Assembly (NCBI RefSeq): GCF_001667145.1
Contig: NZ_LZIF01000039.1
Span: 54,260 to 118,259, forward strand
Origin: Mycobacterium sp. 852002-51971_SCH5477799-a
GTDB lineage: Bacteria; Actinomycetota; Actinomycetes; Mycobacteriales; Mycobacteriaceae
Direction: 5' to 3'
DNA length: 64,000 nt
Made by a program: the position numbers and the translations under genes. Below the pieces are notes generated by a model. The model was given only the letters and a program-made list of their open reading frames with translations, did no database searches and was not told the origin of the DNA. Below, piece by piece: positions 8,602 through 16,733 of this stretch (position 1 is the stretch's first letter; each line of letters begins with the position of its first letter).

Positions 8602-8654
8602 TCCTGATGGGGGCGACCCGCTTCGCCCGGCCGCGCCGCGCTCGCGATCGCCAC
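8601..8654. repeat. dispersed 54-bp intergenic repeat, copy 1 (hairpin-forming)
   Basis: The reverse complement of 8601-8654 matches 29926-29979 at 47 of 54 positions by eye. Both copies lie against a stop codon, and each can fold through GGGCG..CGCCC-type arms (here GGGCGA 8611-8616 with TCGCCC 8623-8628). It separates the convergent FAD oxidoreductase and crotonase genes and may act as a bidirectional terminator. Confidence 0.7.
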
Positions 8655-9445
8655 TAGCGCGCCTTCCAGACCGGCTGGCGCTTCTCGGCGAACGCCCGCG
8701 GTCCCTCTTTGGCGTCCTCGGACTTCAGCAGGGTCTTCATCTCGCGCATGGTGCGCTCCCAGCCCGGTTCGTCGTCCACCACGACGCCGTCATCGACGCC
8801 ATAGGCGACCCGCTTGCTGGCCTGCACCGACAGCGGCGCGTTCACCGTGATCCGCGCGGCCAGCTCCAGCGCGGCGTCCAGCACCGAGCCTTGCGCGACG
8901 ACCTCGTTGATCAGGCCCCATTCGCAGGCGGCGGCCGCGCTGAGCGGCTCGCCGGTCAACAGCAGCCGCATCGCCACCTTGCGCGGCAACTGCTCGGCGA
9001 TGCGAAATACGCCCCCGGCGGCAGCGATCAATCCCCGCTTGACCTCGGGCAGGCCGAACTGCGCGCGTTCGTCGGCCACCACCAGATCGCTGGCCAGCGC
9101 AAGCTCGGTGCCACCGCCGAAGGCGGTGCCGTTGACCGCGGCGATGGTGGGCTTGTCGATGAAGTGATGGACATATCCGGCGAAGCCCCACTCGGGATGA
9201 TCCGGGTGATAGAGGTTCTCCCGCCGCGCGATCGCCTTGAGGTCGGCCCCGGCGCAGAACGACTTATCCCCCGCGCCGGTGACCACCACCGCCCGCACCT
9301 CGGCGTCGTGCTGCGCCTCTTCGAGCGCATCCCCGAGGCCGATGCTGACGGCAGCGTTCACCGCGTTGCGGGCTTCCGGCCGGTTGATGGTTATCACCAT
9401 CACGTTGCCCCGGCGCTCGGCCAGGGCCCCCGGCGCCTCCGTCAC
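8654..9445 (-). CDS. enoyl-CoA hydratase/isomerase (Rv1136-type, full length)
   Basis: A 263-residue crotonase. The oxyanion-hole segments are KSFCAGADLKAI (about 66-77) and AAVNGTAFGGGTELALASD (about 105-123), with the catalytic-region Glu in GLPEVKRG. Its GTG start at 9445 shares GTGA with the thiolase stop, so it is the second gene of a thiolase-hydratase operon. From memory the M. tuberculosis counterpart (Rv1136) is only a fragment, so this is the intact ancestral form. The pairing suggests successive steps of fatty acyl-CoA beta-oxidation. Confidence 0.9.
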   Translation of the reverse strand: MTEAPGALAERRGNVMVITINRPEARNAVNAAVSIGLGDALEEAQHDAEVRAVVVTGAGDKSFCAGADLKAIARRENLYHPDHPEWGFAGYVHHFIDKPTIAAVNGTAFGGGTELALASDLVVADERAQFGLPEVKRGLIAAAGGVFRIAEQLPRKVAMRLLLTGEPLSAAAACEWGLINEVVAQGSVLDAALELAARITVNAPLSVQASKRVAYGVDDGVVVDDEPGWERTMREMKTLLKSEDAKEGPRAFAEKRQPVWKAR

Positions 9446-10590
9446 AACAGTTCCACGATGGTGGCGTTGGCCTGGCCGCCACCCTCGCACATGGTCTGCA
9501 GACCGTACTGAATTCCCTTGTCCCGCATGTGGTACAGCAGGGTGGTCATGATCCGGGCACCGGATCCGCCCAGCGGGTGGCCCAACGCGATGGCACCGCC
9601 GTTGGGGTTGAGCTTCTTCTCGTCGGCGCCGATGTCCTTGAGCCAGGCCAGCGGAACCGGCGCGAACGCCTCATTGACCTCGTAGGCGCCGATGTCGCCG
9701 ATGGACAGCCCGGAGCGCTTGAGCACCTTCTGGGTCGCCGGGATCGGCGCCGTCAGCATGATCACCGGGTCCGCGCCGGCCAGGGATGCGGTGTGCACCT
9801 TGGCAATCGGCTTGAGCCCCAGCTCCTTGGCCTTCTCGGCGGACATGAACAGGATCGCCGCCGAACCGTCGGAGATCTGCGACGAGTTGCCGGCGTGAAT
9901 CACGCCGTCCTCCTTGAACGCCGGCTTCAGCGAGGCCATCTTCTCCATCGGCGTGCCTCGGCGGATGCCCTCGTCCTTGAGCACCACGTTGCCGTCCTGA
10001 TCCTTGATGCCCACGATCTGGTCGTCGAAGGCGCCGGAATCCTGTGCGGCAGCAGCCTTTTCGTGAGAATCGAGGGAGAACTGGTCGAGCGCGGTGCGAT
10101 CGAATCCCCACTGCTCGGCGATCATCTCCGCGCCGATGCCCTGGTTGGGGATCTGGCCTTCGAAGCGGTCCAGGAAGGCCTCGGGGTACGGGCGCCCGCC
10201 GTTGGCCAGCGATGCCCCCATCGGGGTCCGCGACATCGACTCGACACCACCGGCGACGACGACGTCGTAGTGCCCGGCGATGACGCCGGCGGCCGCGAAG
10301 TGGATGGACTGCTGGCTCGAGCCGCACTGGCGGTCCACGGTCACACCCGGGACGGTTTCGGGCCAGCCGGCCGTCAGCAGTGCGGTGCGGCCGATGTCGA
10401 GGGCCTGCTCACCGGCCTGCATGACGCAACCCCAGATGACGTCGTCGACCAGGCCCGGGTCGACGCCGGCCTTGTCGACCAGGCCGTTGAGCACCTGTGC
10501 GGACAGATCCGCCGCGTGTACCCCGGACAATCCGCCGTTGCGCTTGCCGATCGGGGAACGCACTGCCTCGACGATGACGGCTTCAGCCAT
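9442..10590 (-). CDS. acetyl-CoA C-acyltransferase (thiolase), Rv1135A-type full length
   Basis: A 382-residue degradative-type thiolase. The nucleophilic Cys89 is in DRQCGSS, His338 in GHPLGGSG and the second catalytic Cys368 in MCEGGGQ, with normal length and spacing. It cleaves 3-ketoacyl-CoA with CoA to release acetyl-CoA or propionyl-CoA. ATG 10590 is preceded by AAAGGAG at a good distance. It is coupled to the following crotonase. Upstream is a CAACC-AAGG-GGTTG inverted repeat that overlaps a TTGACA on the minus strand. Confidence 0.93.
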   Translation of the reverse strand: MAEAVIVEAVRSPIGKRNGGLSGVHAADLSAQVLNGLVDKAGVDPGLVDDVIWGCVMQAGEQALDIGRTALLTAGWPETVPGVTVDRQCGSSQQSIHFAAAGVIAGHYDVVVAGGVESMSRTPMGASLANGGRPYPEAFLDRFEGQIPNQGIGAEMIAEQWGFDRTALDQFSLDSHEKAAAAQDSGAFDDQIVGIKDQDGNVVLKDEGIRRGTPMEKMASLKPAFKEDGVIHAGNSSQISDGSAAILFMSAEKAKELGLKPIAKVHTASLAGADPVIMLTAPIPATQKVLKRSGLSIGDIGAYEVNEAFAPVPLAWLKDIGADEKKLNPNGGAIALGHPLGGSGARIMTTLLYHMRDKGIQYGLQTMCEGGGQANATIVELL

Positions 10591-10643
10591 GGTCTTGTCT
10601 CCTTTGACATGTGGACTTCGAAAGAGTGGAGTCTTGCGTCGAT

Positions 10644-10660
10644 TGTCAACCAAGGGGTTG
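10644..10660 (-). promoter_or_regulatory. inverted repeat overlapping TTGACA upstream of the thiolase operon
   Basis: CAACC (10647-10651) and GGTTG (10656-10660) form an inverted repeat. On the minus strand the right part overlaps TTGACA (10649-10644), a perfect -35 hexamer, 54 bp from the thiolase ATG. No convincing -10 follows at 17 nt, so this is a weak promoter/operator call. Confidence 0.35.
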
Positions 10661-10767
10661 GGCGGGCGAAGCCCGGGGTGGTTTTGCGTCCAGCTGCAGG
10701 CATCGGAGCTGGGCTGCGAACCAGAATTTTGTTCTCATCGCCCGCGGCGCAGGGCAATAATGGTCGA

Positions 10768-12210
10768 GTGAAGCGGCTCAACGGTATGGACGCGATGCTG
10801 TTGTACAGCGAGACGCCGAACCTGCATACCCACACGCTGAAGGTGGCGATCGTCGACGCCGCCGACTTTGACGGCGACCTGAGCTTCGACCTATTTCGGC
10901 ACACGCTACGCCGGCGACTGCACCGGCTGGATCCGTTGCGCTACAAGCTAATCGACATCCCATGGCGGTTGCATCATCCGATGTGGTTGCAGAATTGCGA
11001 AGTCGATATGGACTATCATGCGCGGCGCGTTCAGGTGCCCGCCCCGGGTGGGCGCCGGGAGCTCGACGAGGTGATCGGGCAGATCGCTAGCATTCCACTG
11101 GATCGCGACCGTCCGTTGTGGGAGTTCCACTTCGCCGAAGGCATGGCCGATCACAAAGTCGCAATCATCGGCAAGATTCACCATGCCCTGGCCGACGGCG
11201 TTGCCTCCGCCAATCTGCTGACCAGGATCATGGACCTGCCCGGCCCGGTGCAGGACGACCGCGACAATGACACAACCTGCGCTTCGCCCTCGACGGTGGA
11301 ACTGCTGCGCGCCGCCGCGGAGGATCACGTCCGGCAGGCCAGCGCATTACCTGGAGTGATGGCCGAGGCGCTAGCCGGGGCGCGACGGCTGCGGCAGCGC
11401 ACCAGGCAGCGCGGTAGGCAGCCAGACCTTGCCCGCATGTTGCACGCGCCACCGACGTTCATCAACCACAAGGTCTCTTCGGCAAGGACTTTCGCCACCA
11501 CGACCCTGTCGCTGGCTCAGGTCAAAGAGACGGGTAAACATCTGCAGATAACCATCAACGACATGGTGATGGCAATCGCCGCGGGTGCCTTGCGCGAACT
11601 GCTCTTCCGCTATGACGGCAGCGCGGCCCAACCGCTGGTCGCTTCGGTCCCGGCCACGACGGATAGGTCGCCACAACGGATCAGCGGCAACGAGCTCGGT
11701 GGCATGGCAGTGTCGCTGCCGACGCACATCGGCGATCCGCTGGAGCGGGTGCGGCTGACGGCGATGAGCACCGCAATCGCCAAGGAGAACAACGAGCTGT
11801 TCGGCCCCGCGCTGTATGGCAGACTGATCAGCTACCTACCGGGCGCCGCGGCCCCTCTTGCGTTCAGATGGCTGGCCCGACGGAACACCGGAAACAGGCT
11901 GTTCAACATCCCGATCTCCAACGTCATGGGGCCGCGTGAACGCGGCAGGTTCGTCGGTGCCCCGGTCAGCGAGATCTATTCGGCCGGTCCGCTGATCACC
12001 GCCTGCGCCATCAATATCACCGTATGGAGCTATGTCGATCAGCTCAACATATCGGTGATCGCCGACGACCGCACCCTCGGCGACACCCATGAACTCACTG
12101 ACGCCATGGTCAGCGCATTCTGCGAGATCCGGACTGCTGCAGGCTTTCCCGATGAGGTGGCCGTTGTGCAGAGCGCCATGCCACCCGCCGCTGTCAAGCC
12201 AATGGGCTAG
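10768..12210 (+). CDS. wax ester synthase/diacylglycerol O-acyltransferase family protein
   Basis: A 480-residue WS/DGAT enzyme that transfers an acyl group from acyl-CoA to diacylglycerol or a long-chain alcohol. The catalytic HHALADG motif (138-144, HHxxxDG) is intact and the protein starts with the typical MKRLNGMDAMLLYSETP. The second conserved block NVMGPRE is near residue 390. The GTG start at 10768 follows AATAAT by 6 nt and may be leaderless; a far longer open frame upstream is antisense to thiolase. M. tuberculosis has no gene here. A storage-lipid role near catabolic genes is inferred. Confidence 0.92.
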   Translation: MKRLNGMDAMLLYSETPNLHTHTLKVAIVDAADFDGDLSFDLFRHTLRRRLHRLDPLRYKLIDIPWRLHHPMWLQNCEVDMDYHARRVQVPAPGGRRELDEVIGQIASIPLDRDRPLWEFHFAEGMADHKVAIIGKIHHALADGVASANLLTRIMDLPGPVQDDRDNDTTCASPSTVELLRAAAEDHVRQASALPGVMAEALAGARRLRQRTRQRGRQPDLARMLHAPPTFINHKVSSARTFATTTLSLAQVKETGKHLQITINDMVMAIAAGALRELLFRYDGSAAQPLVASVPATTDRSPQRISGNELGGMAVSLPTHIGDPLERVRLTAMSTAIAKENNELFGPALYGRLISYLPGAAAPLAFRWLARRNTGNRLFNIPISNVMGPRERGRFVGAPVSEIYSAGPLITACAINITVWSYVDQLNISVIADDRTLGDTHELTDAMVSAFCEIRTAAGFPDEVAVVQSAMPPAAVKPMG

Positions 12211-12231
12211 CACGGTTCCGTCCGATTGGCC

Positions 12232-13023
12232 CTACCCCAGCACAGGGAAGCGCCGCTCGCGGGCCAGCCGGTCCAGGGTCTTCTGCATCGCCGCGCGGAC
12301 CTGCGCGTCGACATCGGCGGCGGCAGGCTTGTCGCCGAATTGGGTGACGACATCGATCGGTTCTAAGACCTCGCTGACGATTTTCGTCGGCAGCGGCAGA
12401 TTGGGCGGCATGATCATGCTCAGCCCGAACGGAAAACCCACCGTGATGGGCAGGATGTCGGATCGCCAGCGCGACAGGCCAAGGCGCTTCGCCAGCCATG
12501 TGCCGCGCGTGAGGAACAACTGGCTTTCCTGCCCGCCGATCGAGACCAGCGGCACGATCGGTACATGCGCGTCGCTCGCGGCCTTGACGTATCCGGTCCG
12601 GCCGTTGAAATCGATGACGTTCTCCGCCAGCGTCGGTCGGTAGGCGTCGTAAATTCCGCCCGGAAACACCAGCACCACACCACCGGCCCGCAGAGCCCGC
12701 GCGGTGTTTTTCGAGGTGGCGCGAATGAGGCCAAGGCGGGCCAGCCATCCTGACATCGGCCCCACGAACATCCCGTCGTGGCCGAGGGTGTACAGCGGAC
12801 GCTCGTAGCCAAATCTGCGGTAAAACGCCGCGGCGAAGATCAGCACGTCGGGCGTGAGCATGCCGCCCGAGTGGTTGCCGACGATCAGGGCACCGCCATC
12901 GGGCGGCATCGATTCCAGCCCACGCACTTCGAAGCGAAACCAGCGCCGTGCCAGTGGTTCTGCCGCGGTGATCAGGCGCTCGGTAAAGCCGGGATCCCAC
13001 TCACCGAAATCGTCGGCGGTCAC
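12232..13023 (-). CDS. PlsC/LPLAT-like 1-acylglycerol-3-phosphate O-acyltransferase family protein
   Basis: A 263-residue acyltransferase. The catalytic block is VGNHSGGMLTPD (49-59), where His51 and Asp59 stand for the HX(n)D pair of LPLAT/MGAT-like enzymes, followed by a substrate-binding FPGGIYDAYRP near 120. There is no signal peptide; the association is probably peripheral with the membrane. GTG 13023 overlaps the stop of the upstream P450 by 4 nt, so it is co-translated with it and falls under the same operator (14367-14383). Its acyl acceptor is unknown. Confidence 0.85.
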   Translation of the reverse strand: MTADDFGEWDPGFTERLITAAEPLARRWFRFEVRGLESMPPDGGALIVGNHSGGMLTPDVLIFAAAFYRRFGYERPLYTLGHDGMFVGPMSGWLARLGLIRATSKNTARALRAGGVVLVFPGGIYDAYRPTLAENVIDFNGRTGYVKAASDAHVPIVPLVSIGGQESQLFLTRGTWLAKRLGLSRWRSDILPITVGFPFGLSMIMPPNLPLPTKIVSEVLEPIDVVTQFGDKPAAADVDAQVRAAMQKTLDRLARERRFPVLG

Positions 13024-14288
13024 GGAATCGGGGTGAATTCGAGGTGCAACTCGGACAGGCCCCGCATCTGCCAGGTCGGGTCATAGGTGTAACGACGGGC
13101 GTCCGACGGCCCGTGCGCGGCCTCCGTAATGGCGATGTCCGCCATCCGGTCGAGTATGCGGTTCAGCGAGATCCGCCCCTCGGCGCGGGCCAGCGGAGCG
13201 CCCGGGCACGAATGATTGCCACGACCGAAGGCCACATGCTCGCGGACATTCGGCCGGTCGATGCGAAACTCATCCGGCCGCTCGAACTTTCGCGCATCCC
13301 GATTGCTCGCACCGGGCAGCAGCATCACCGTGCTCCCCGCCGGGATATCGATGTCGCCGATCGAGGTCGTCCGGCGCGCCATCCGGAAGTGGCACTTGAC
13401 CGGGCTTTCCATGCGCAGTGTCTCTTCGATGAAATTCGATATCCGGCTACGGTCTTCGCGGAGCAGCTTTTGCAAGTCCGGGTTTTCGGCGAGCGTGCGC
13501 ATCCCGAAGCTGAGCAGTTTGGTGGTGGTTTCCTGGCCGGCCGCGAACAGAAACGTCGCCAGCCGGACCACGTCGATAACTTCCGGCGTCGAGCCGTCGG
13601 GATACTTCGCCTGGGCCAACTCGGTCAGCACGTCTTCGCGTGGCTGTCGACGGCGTTCGGTGATGTGGGTGGTGAACTTCGCGTCGAGGTATTCCAGCGG
13701 ATTGTGCGCGCGGGTCACCGAGTCGTCCTCGACACCACCGGAGAACTTGCCCGAGAACACGTCCCGAAACTCTTTGTGGTCCTCGACCGGGACTCCCAGG
13801 AGGTCGGCGATCACCAACCCGGAGAATGGTCGCGCGTACTCGTCGAGGAATTCACAACGGCCGCGGGACACGAACTCATCGAGCTGCTGGTCGGCGAGTC
13901 GCCACATGAAGTCTTCATTTTCCTTGAGCCGCTTAGGTGTTAGCAAGCGGCTGAGCAGACCCCGCGTCCGGGCGTGCTCCGGTGGGTCTTGAGTCACGAT
14001 GTGTTCGCTCATCGGGATCTGCGAGCGGTGCTGTTCGATCAAGTGGCCGATGTCGTCGCCTTCGGGCTCAAACGGCAATCCCGAAAACGGGCCGGCGACT
14101 GAGACGCACGACGAGAACGCCGGATCTTTGTACACCGCGAGCGCTTCGGAGTGCCCCGTCACCGCCATGACGCCCTGGTCGGGTCGCGCCAGCACCGGGC
14201 AACGCGCGCGCAGATGGTCGAAGTAGGGGTACGGGTCCGGAATCAGGGACAGGTCAGTGAAGAAATCGACCGATTCGAATTCGCTCAA
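13020..14288 (-). CDS. cytochrome P450 (CYP150-like)
   Basis: A 422-residue soluble P450. The I-helix oxygen-activation motif is AAGQETTT, the ExxR helix is FIEETLRME, and the haem ligand is Cys361 in FGRGNHSCPG. The N-terminal FESVDFFTDLSLIPDPYPYFD resembles CYP150 proteins as I remember them, a family linked to hydroxylation of polycyclic or terpenoid compounds. The TTG at 14288 was chosen because AGGAG lies 5 nt upstream; the longer frame from 14372 begins inside the operator. It is the first gene of a two-gene operon with the PlsC-like enzyme. Confidence 0.9.
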   Translation of the reverse strand: MSEFESVDFFTDLSLIPDPYPYFDHLRARCPVLARPDQGVMAVTGHSEALAVYKDPAFSSCVSVAGPFSGLPFEPEGDDIGHLIEQHRSQIPMSEHIVTQDPPEHARTRGLLSRLLTPKRLKENEDFMWRLADQQLDEFVSRGRCEFLDEYARPFSGLVIADLLGVPVEDHKEFRDVFSGKFSGGVEDDSVTRAHNPLEYLDAKFTTHITERRRQPREDVLTELAQAKYPDGSTPEVIDVVRLATFLFAAGQETTTKLLSFGMRTLAENPDLQKLLREDRSRISNFIEETLRMESPVKCHFRMARRTTSIGDIDIPAGSTVMLLPGASNRDARKFERPDEFRIDRPNVREHVAFGRGNHSCPGAPLARAEGRISLNRILDRMADIAITEAAHGPSDARRYTYDPTWQMRGLSELHLEFTPIP

Positions 14289-14355
14289 CAGGACTCCTAG
14301 GCATCCAGGTAACCACCCCACCAACGTCAACCCGGGCGACGCAACTTCACCTGCC

Positions 14356-14384
14356 AATCTAAAGCCGAACAAATATTAGGTCAA
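14356..14384 (-). promoter_or_regulatory. regulon promoter/operator 1 (P450-PlsC operon)
   Basis: On the minus strand TTGACC (14384-14379) and TAGATT (14361-14356) are separated by exactly 17 nt. The shared operator GAACAAATATTAGGTCA (14367-14383 on the plus strand) overlaps the -35 hexamer and most of the spacer. Confidence 0.75.
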
Positions 14385-14408
14385 GCCGGCAGTCGAGATC
14401 AATGCGGT

Positions 14409-15050
14409 CTACCCGGACAATCGCTGGACAAGCCGCGGCAGGCCCGGCCCGTCGAGCATGGGCACGAGCGCAGTGCGGCCGGCGACGGCCATCATCAGGG
14501 CGGCCACCGGTCCGCAAATTTCTGCACCCCTCCCCCATACCCGGCCAATATCAGCGGCGCGCAGGCTGATTCCACGCAATCGCCCAAGGGGGACGAAACC
14601 GAACGGCCACCAGCCGGTCAAGAAGTCCATGGCCAATGCTGCTCGCAGCAGATCGGGCTGGAATGGCAGTCCAAGCGGGATTCGGATGTCACCGCTGTGC
14701 ACCAAGACATCCGCCAGTGGGTCCAGCGGTCCGAACAGTGGCGGATCGATCCGGCGATCCGCGCATTGGCGCAAACTGGCTACGATCTCAGCGGCCGGCA
14801 ATTCGGCACGGCGGCGGGCCAATTCGTCGATCGCGCGAGCCATGCTCCTCCGACGCAGCGCGAGCCGCAGGAAGGTGGGGGTGCCATCAGTGGCGGTGCT
14901 GACCGCATGAGCCGCCACCGTCTTGACATCCCAGCCCGCACACAGGCTCGGCGTCGCCAATTGTTCGGCGTCCAATCCGTCCAGCAGACTTGCGATGCCA
15001 CGTCGCTCGTCGGCGACGGCGGCGAAGACGAATTCGCGGTCCACGCGCAT
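14409..15050 (-). CDS. maleylpyruvate isomerase family mycothiol-dependent protein
   Basis: A 213-residue protein of the DinB-like MDMPI_N family. The N-terminal four-helix bundle carries the conserved LCAGWDVKTVAAHA segment (residues 36-49), whose His is one of the usual metal ligands, and a later HSGDIR block (about 117-122) holds further ligand candidates. Such enzymes use mycothiol as cofactor or detoxification partner. The start is ATG 15050. It follows the aldehyde dehydrogenase on the same strand, separated by a 12-bp inverted repeat. Its true substrate is not known. Confidence 0.82.
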   Translation of the reverse strand: MRVDREFVFAAVADERRGIASLLDGLDAEQLATPSLCAGWDVKTVAAHAVSTATDGTPTFLRLALRRRSMARAIDELARRRAELPAAEIVASLRQCADRRIDPPLFGPLDPLADVLVHSGDIRIPLGLPFQPDLLRAALAMDFLTGWWPFGFVPLGRLRGISLRAADIGRVWGRGAEICGPVAALMMAVAGRTALVPMLDGPGLPRLVQRLSG

Positions 15051-15064
15051 AGGGCATTACCGCA

Positions 15065-15123
15065 ACGAGATTGCCGCCACGGCCGCGCCTAAGCCCGACA
15101 CCGCGACCCGACGGCAATCTCGT
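15065..15123. repeat. 12-bp perfect inverted repeat with 35-nt spacer
   Basis: ACGAGATTGCCG (15065-15076) and CGGCAATCTCGT (15112-15123) form a long-looped hairpin between the aldehyde dehydrogenase stop and the mycothiol-family gene. It may be a dispersed mycobacterial intergenic repeat or a transcript-stabilising or terminating structure. Confidence 0.6.
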
Positions 15124-15134
15124 CGAAAGGTGAT

Positions 15135-16619
15135 TTAGCCGGCAGGGTATGCGACCGACTTGATCTCGGTGTACTGATCGAAGCCCGCAATACCGTTCTG
15201 ACGTCCCACGCCGCTTTCCTTGTAGCCACCGAACGGTGTGTCGGCGCCGTACGGGGCGCCACCGTTGACGCCCATGAAGCCGGCCTTGATCCGGCGCGTC
15301 ACGGACAGCGCCCGCTCGAGCGAACCCGCAAAGACGTTGCCGGCCAACCCGTACACGCTGTCGTTGGCGATCCGGATCGCGTCTTCCTCGTCGTCGAACG
15401 GGATGACCGACAGCACCGGGCCGAAGATCTCCTCCTGCGCGATGGTCATCTTGTTGTCGACGTTGGTGAAAAGCGTTGGGCGGACGTAATATCCCTTGTC
15501 GAAACCGGTCGGGGCGTCGGGACCGCCGACCAGCGCGGTCGCACCTTCCTCGACGCCCTTTTTGATGTAGCCGGTCACCCGGTCGTACTGCCGTTGCGAG
15601 ATCACCGGGCCGCACAGCGTTCCGGGATCCTGCGGGTCGCCACACGTGACGTTCTCGTAGATGTTCTTGAGGATCTCCACGCCCTCGTCGTAACGCGACC
15701 GCGGCAGCAGCAACCGGGTCGGGTTGGCGCAACCCTGCCCGGCATGCATGCACGGCGCGATGCCGACCATGCACGCCGTCCCGAAGTCGGCGTCCTCCAG
15801 CACGATGGTGGCCGACTTGCCGCCGAGTTCGAGGAACAGCCGCTTCATGGTGGCCGCGCCCTTTTCCATGATGCGCTTGCCGACCACCGTGGAGCCGGTG
15901 AACGAAATCAGGTCGACCTTGGGCGACAGCGTGAGCTCCTCGCCGACGAAGTGATCCGAGGCGGTGACGACGTTGACGACGCCGGCGGGAATGTCGGTCT
16001 TCTCGGCGATGAGCCGGCCGAGCCGGTTCGCGTTGAACGGCGTGTTGGGAGCCGGCTTGAGTACCACGGTGTTGCCGGTGCCCAGCGCCTGGCCGAGCTT
16101 GTTGAGGGTGACCTCGAACGGGAAGTTCCACGGCACGATCGCACCGACCACGCCGACCGGTTCGCGCCACACCTTGCGGGTGGTGAGCGTGCCGGTGAGG
16201 CTGATGACCTTGTCGCCGAGGTCGGTCTCCCAGGCGTACTCGTCGATCAGGCGGGCGGGATACTTCAGCCCGTCTTCCAGCGGCGCGTCGAGCTGGGGGC
16301 CGAAGGTGATGGCCCGGGGCGAGCCGACCTCGAGGATGAGCTCCTCGCGCAGCTCGTCGATCTCGGACTCGATCGCCTCGTGCAGTTGCAGCAGGCAGCG
16401 CTTGCGCAGCTCCTTGTTGGTCGACCAGTCGGTCTCGTCGAAGGCGCGCCGGGCCGCGTCGATGGCCCGGTGCATGTCCTCTTTCGAGGCGTCCGAAACC
16501 TCGCCGAGGGACTCCTCGGTGGCGGGGTTGATGTTGGTGAAGGTGCCGGCCTGGCCTTCGACGAGCTTGCCGTCGATCATCATCTTCGGCTCGAAGCGGA
16601 CCTTTACAGCCTCAGTCAT
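15135..16619 (-). CDS. NAD(P)-dependent aldehyde dehydrogenase
   Basis: A 494-residue ALDH superfamily enzyme oxidising an aldehyde to the acid. Visible are the cofactor segment VPWNFPFEV, the general base Glu in LFLELGGKS, the nucleophilic Cys in AGQGCANPTR, and the C-terminal PFGGYKESGVGRQNG block, all in family order at normal length. ATG 16619 was chosen for its spacing to GAGAG; GTG 16628 is possible. It lies downstream of the second P450 with a 114-bp gap. It would complete alcohol-to-acid oxidation after P450/SDR steps. Confidence 0.92.
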   Translation of the reverse strand: MTEAVKVRFEPKMMIDGKLVEGQAGTFTNINPATEESLGEVSDASKEDMHRAIDAARRAFDETDWSTNKELRKRCLLQLHEAIESEIDELREELILEVGSPRAITFGPQLDAPLEDGLKYPARLIDEYAWETDLGDKVISLTGTLTTRKVWREPVGVVGAIVPWNFPFEVTLNKLGQALGTGNTVVLKPAPNTPFNANRLGRLIAEKTDIPAGVVNVVTASDHFVGEELTLSPKVDLISFTGSTVVGKRIMEKGAATMKRLFLELGGKSATIVLEDADFGTACMVGIAPCMHAGQGCANPTRLLLPRSRYDEGVEILKNIYENVTCGDPQDPGTLCGPVISQRQYDRVTGYIKKGVEEGATALVGGPDAPTGFDKGYYVRPTLFTNVDNKMTIAQEEIFGPVLSVIPFDDEEDAIRIANDSVYGLAGNVFAGSLERALSVTRRIKAGFMGVNGGAPYGADTPFGGYKESGVGRQNGIAGFDQYTEIKSVAYPAG

Positions 16620-16733
16620 ATCTGTCACTCTCTTCTGACTCGGTAGAGGGGCGTCCCGTACAGCGCTGGTTACCCTACGGGGAGCCTTACTGGAAACTAG
16701 CCGATTGGCAAGTGGAGTGTCTTCCCGGGCGGG

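Noticed and set aside
9529..10767. N-terminal extension of the WS/DGAT gene
   Set aside because: The frame is antisense to thiolase; the family N-terminus begins at GTG 10768.
14289..14372. Longer start of the first P450 (TTG 14372)
   Set aside because: It lies in the promoter/operator and gives residues unlike P450 N-termini; TTG 14288 has AGGAG.
16620..16733. Eighth copy of the regulon operator before the ALDH gene
   Set aside because: I searched the interval for (G/T)AACAnATATTTGGT and found no acceptable match; the ALDH may be read from the upstream operon.
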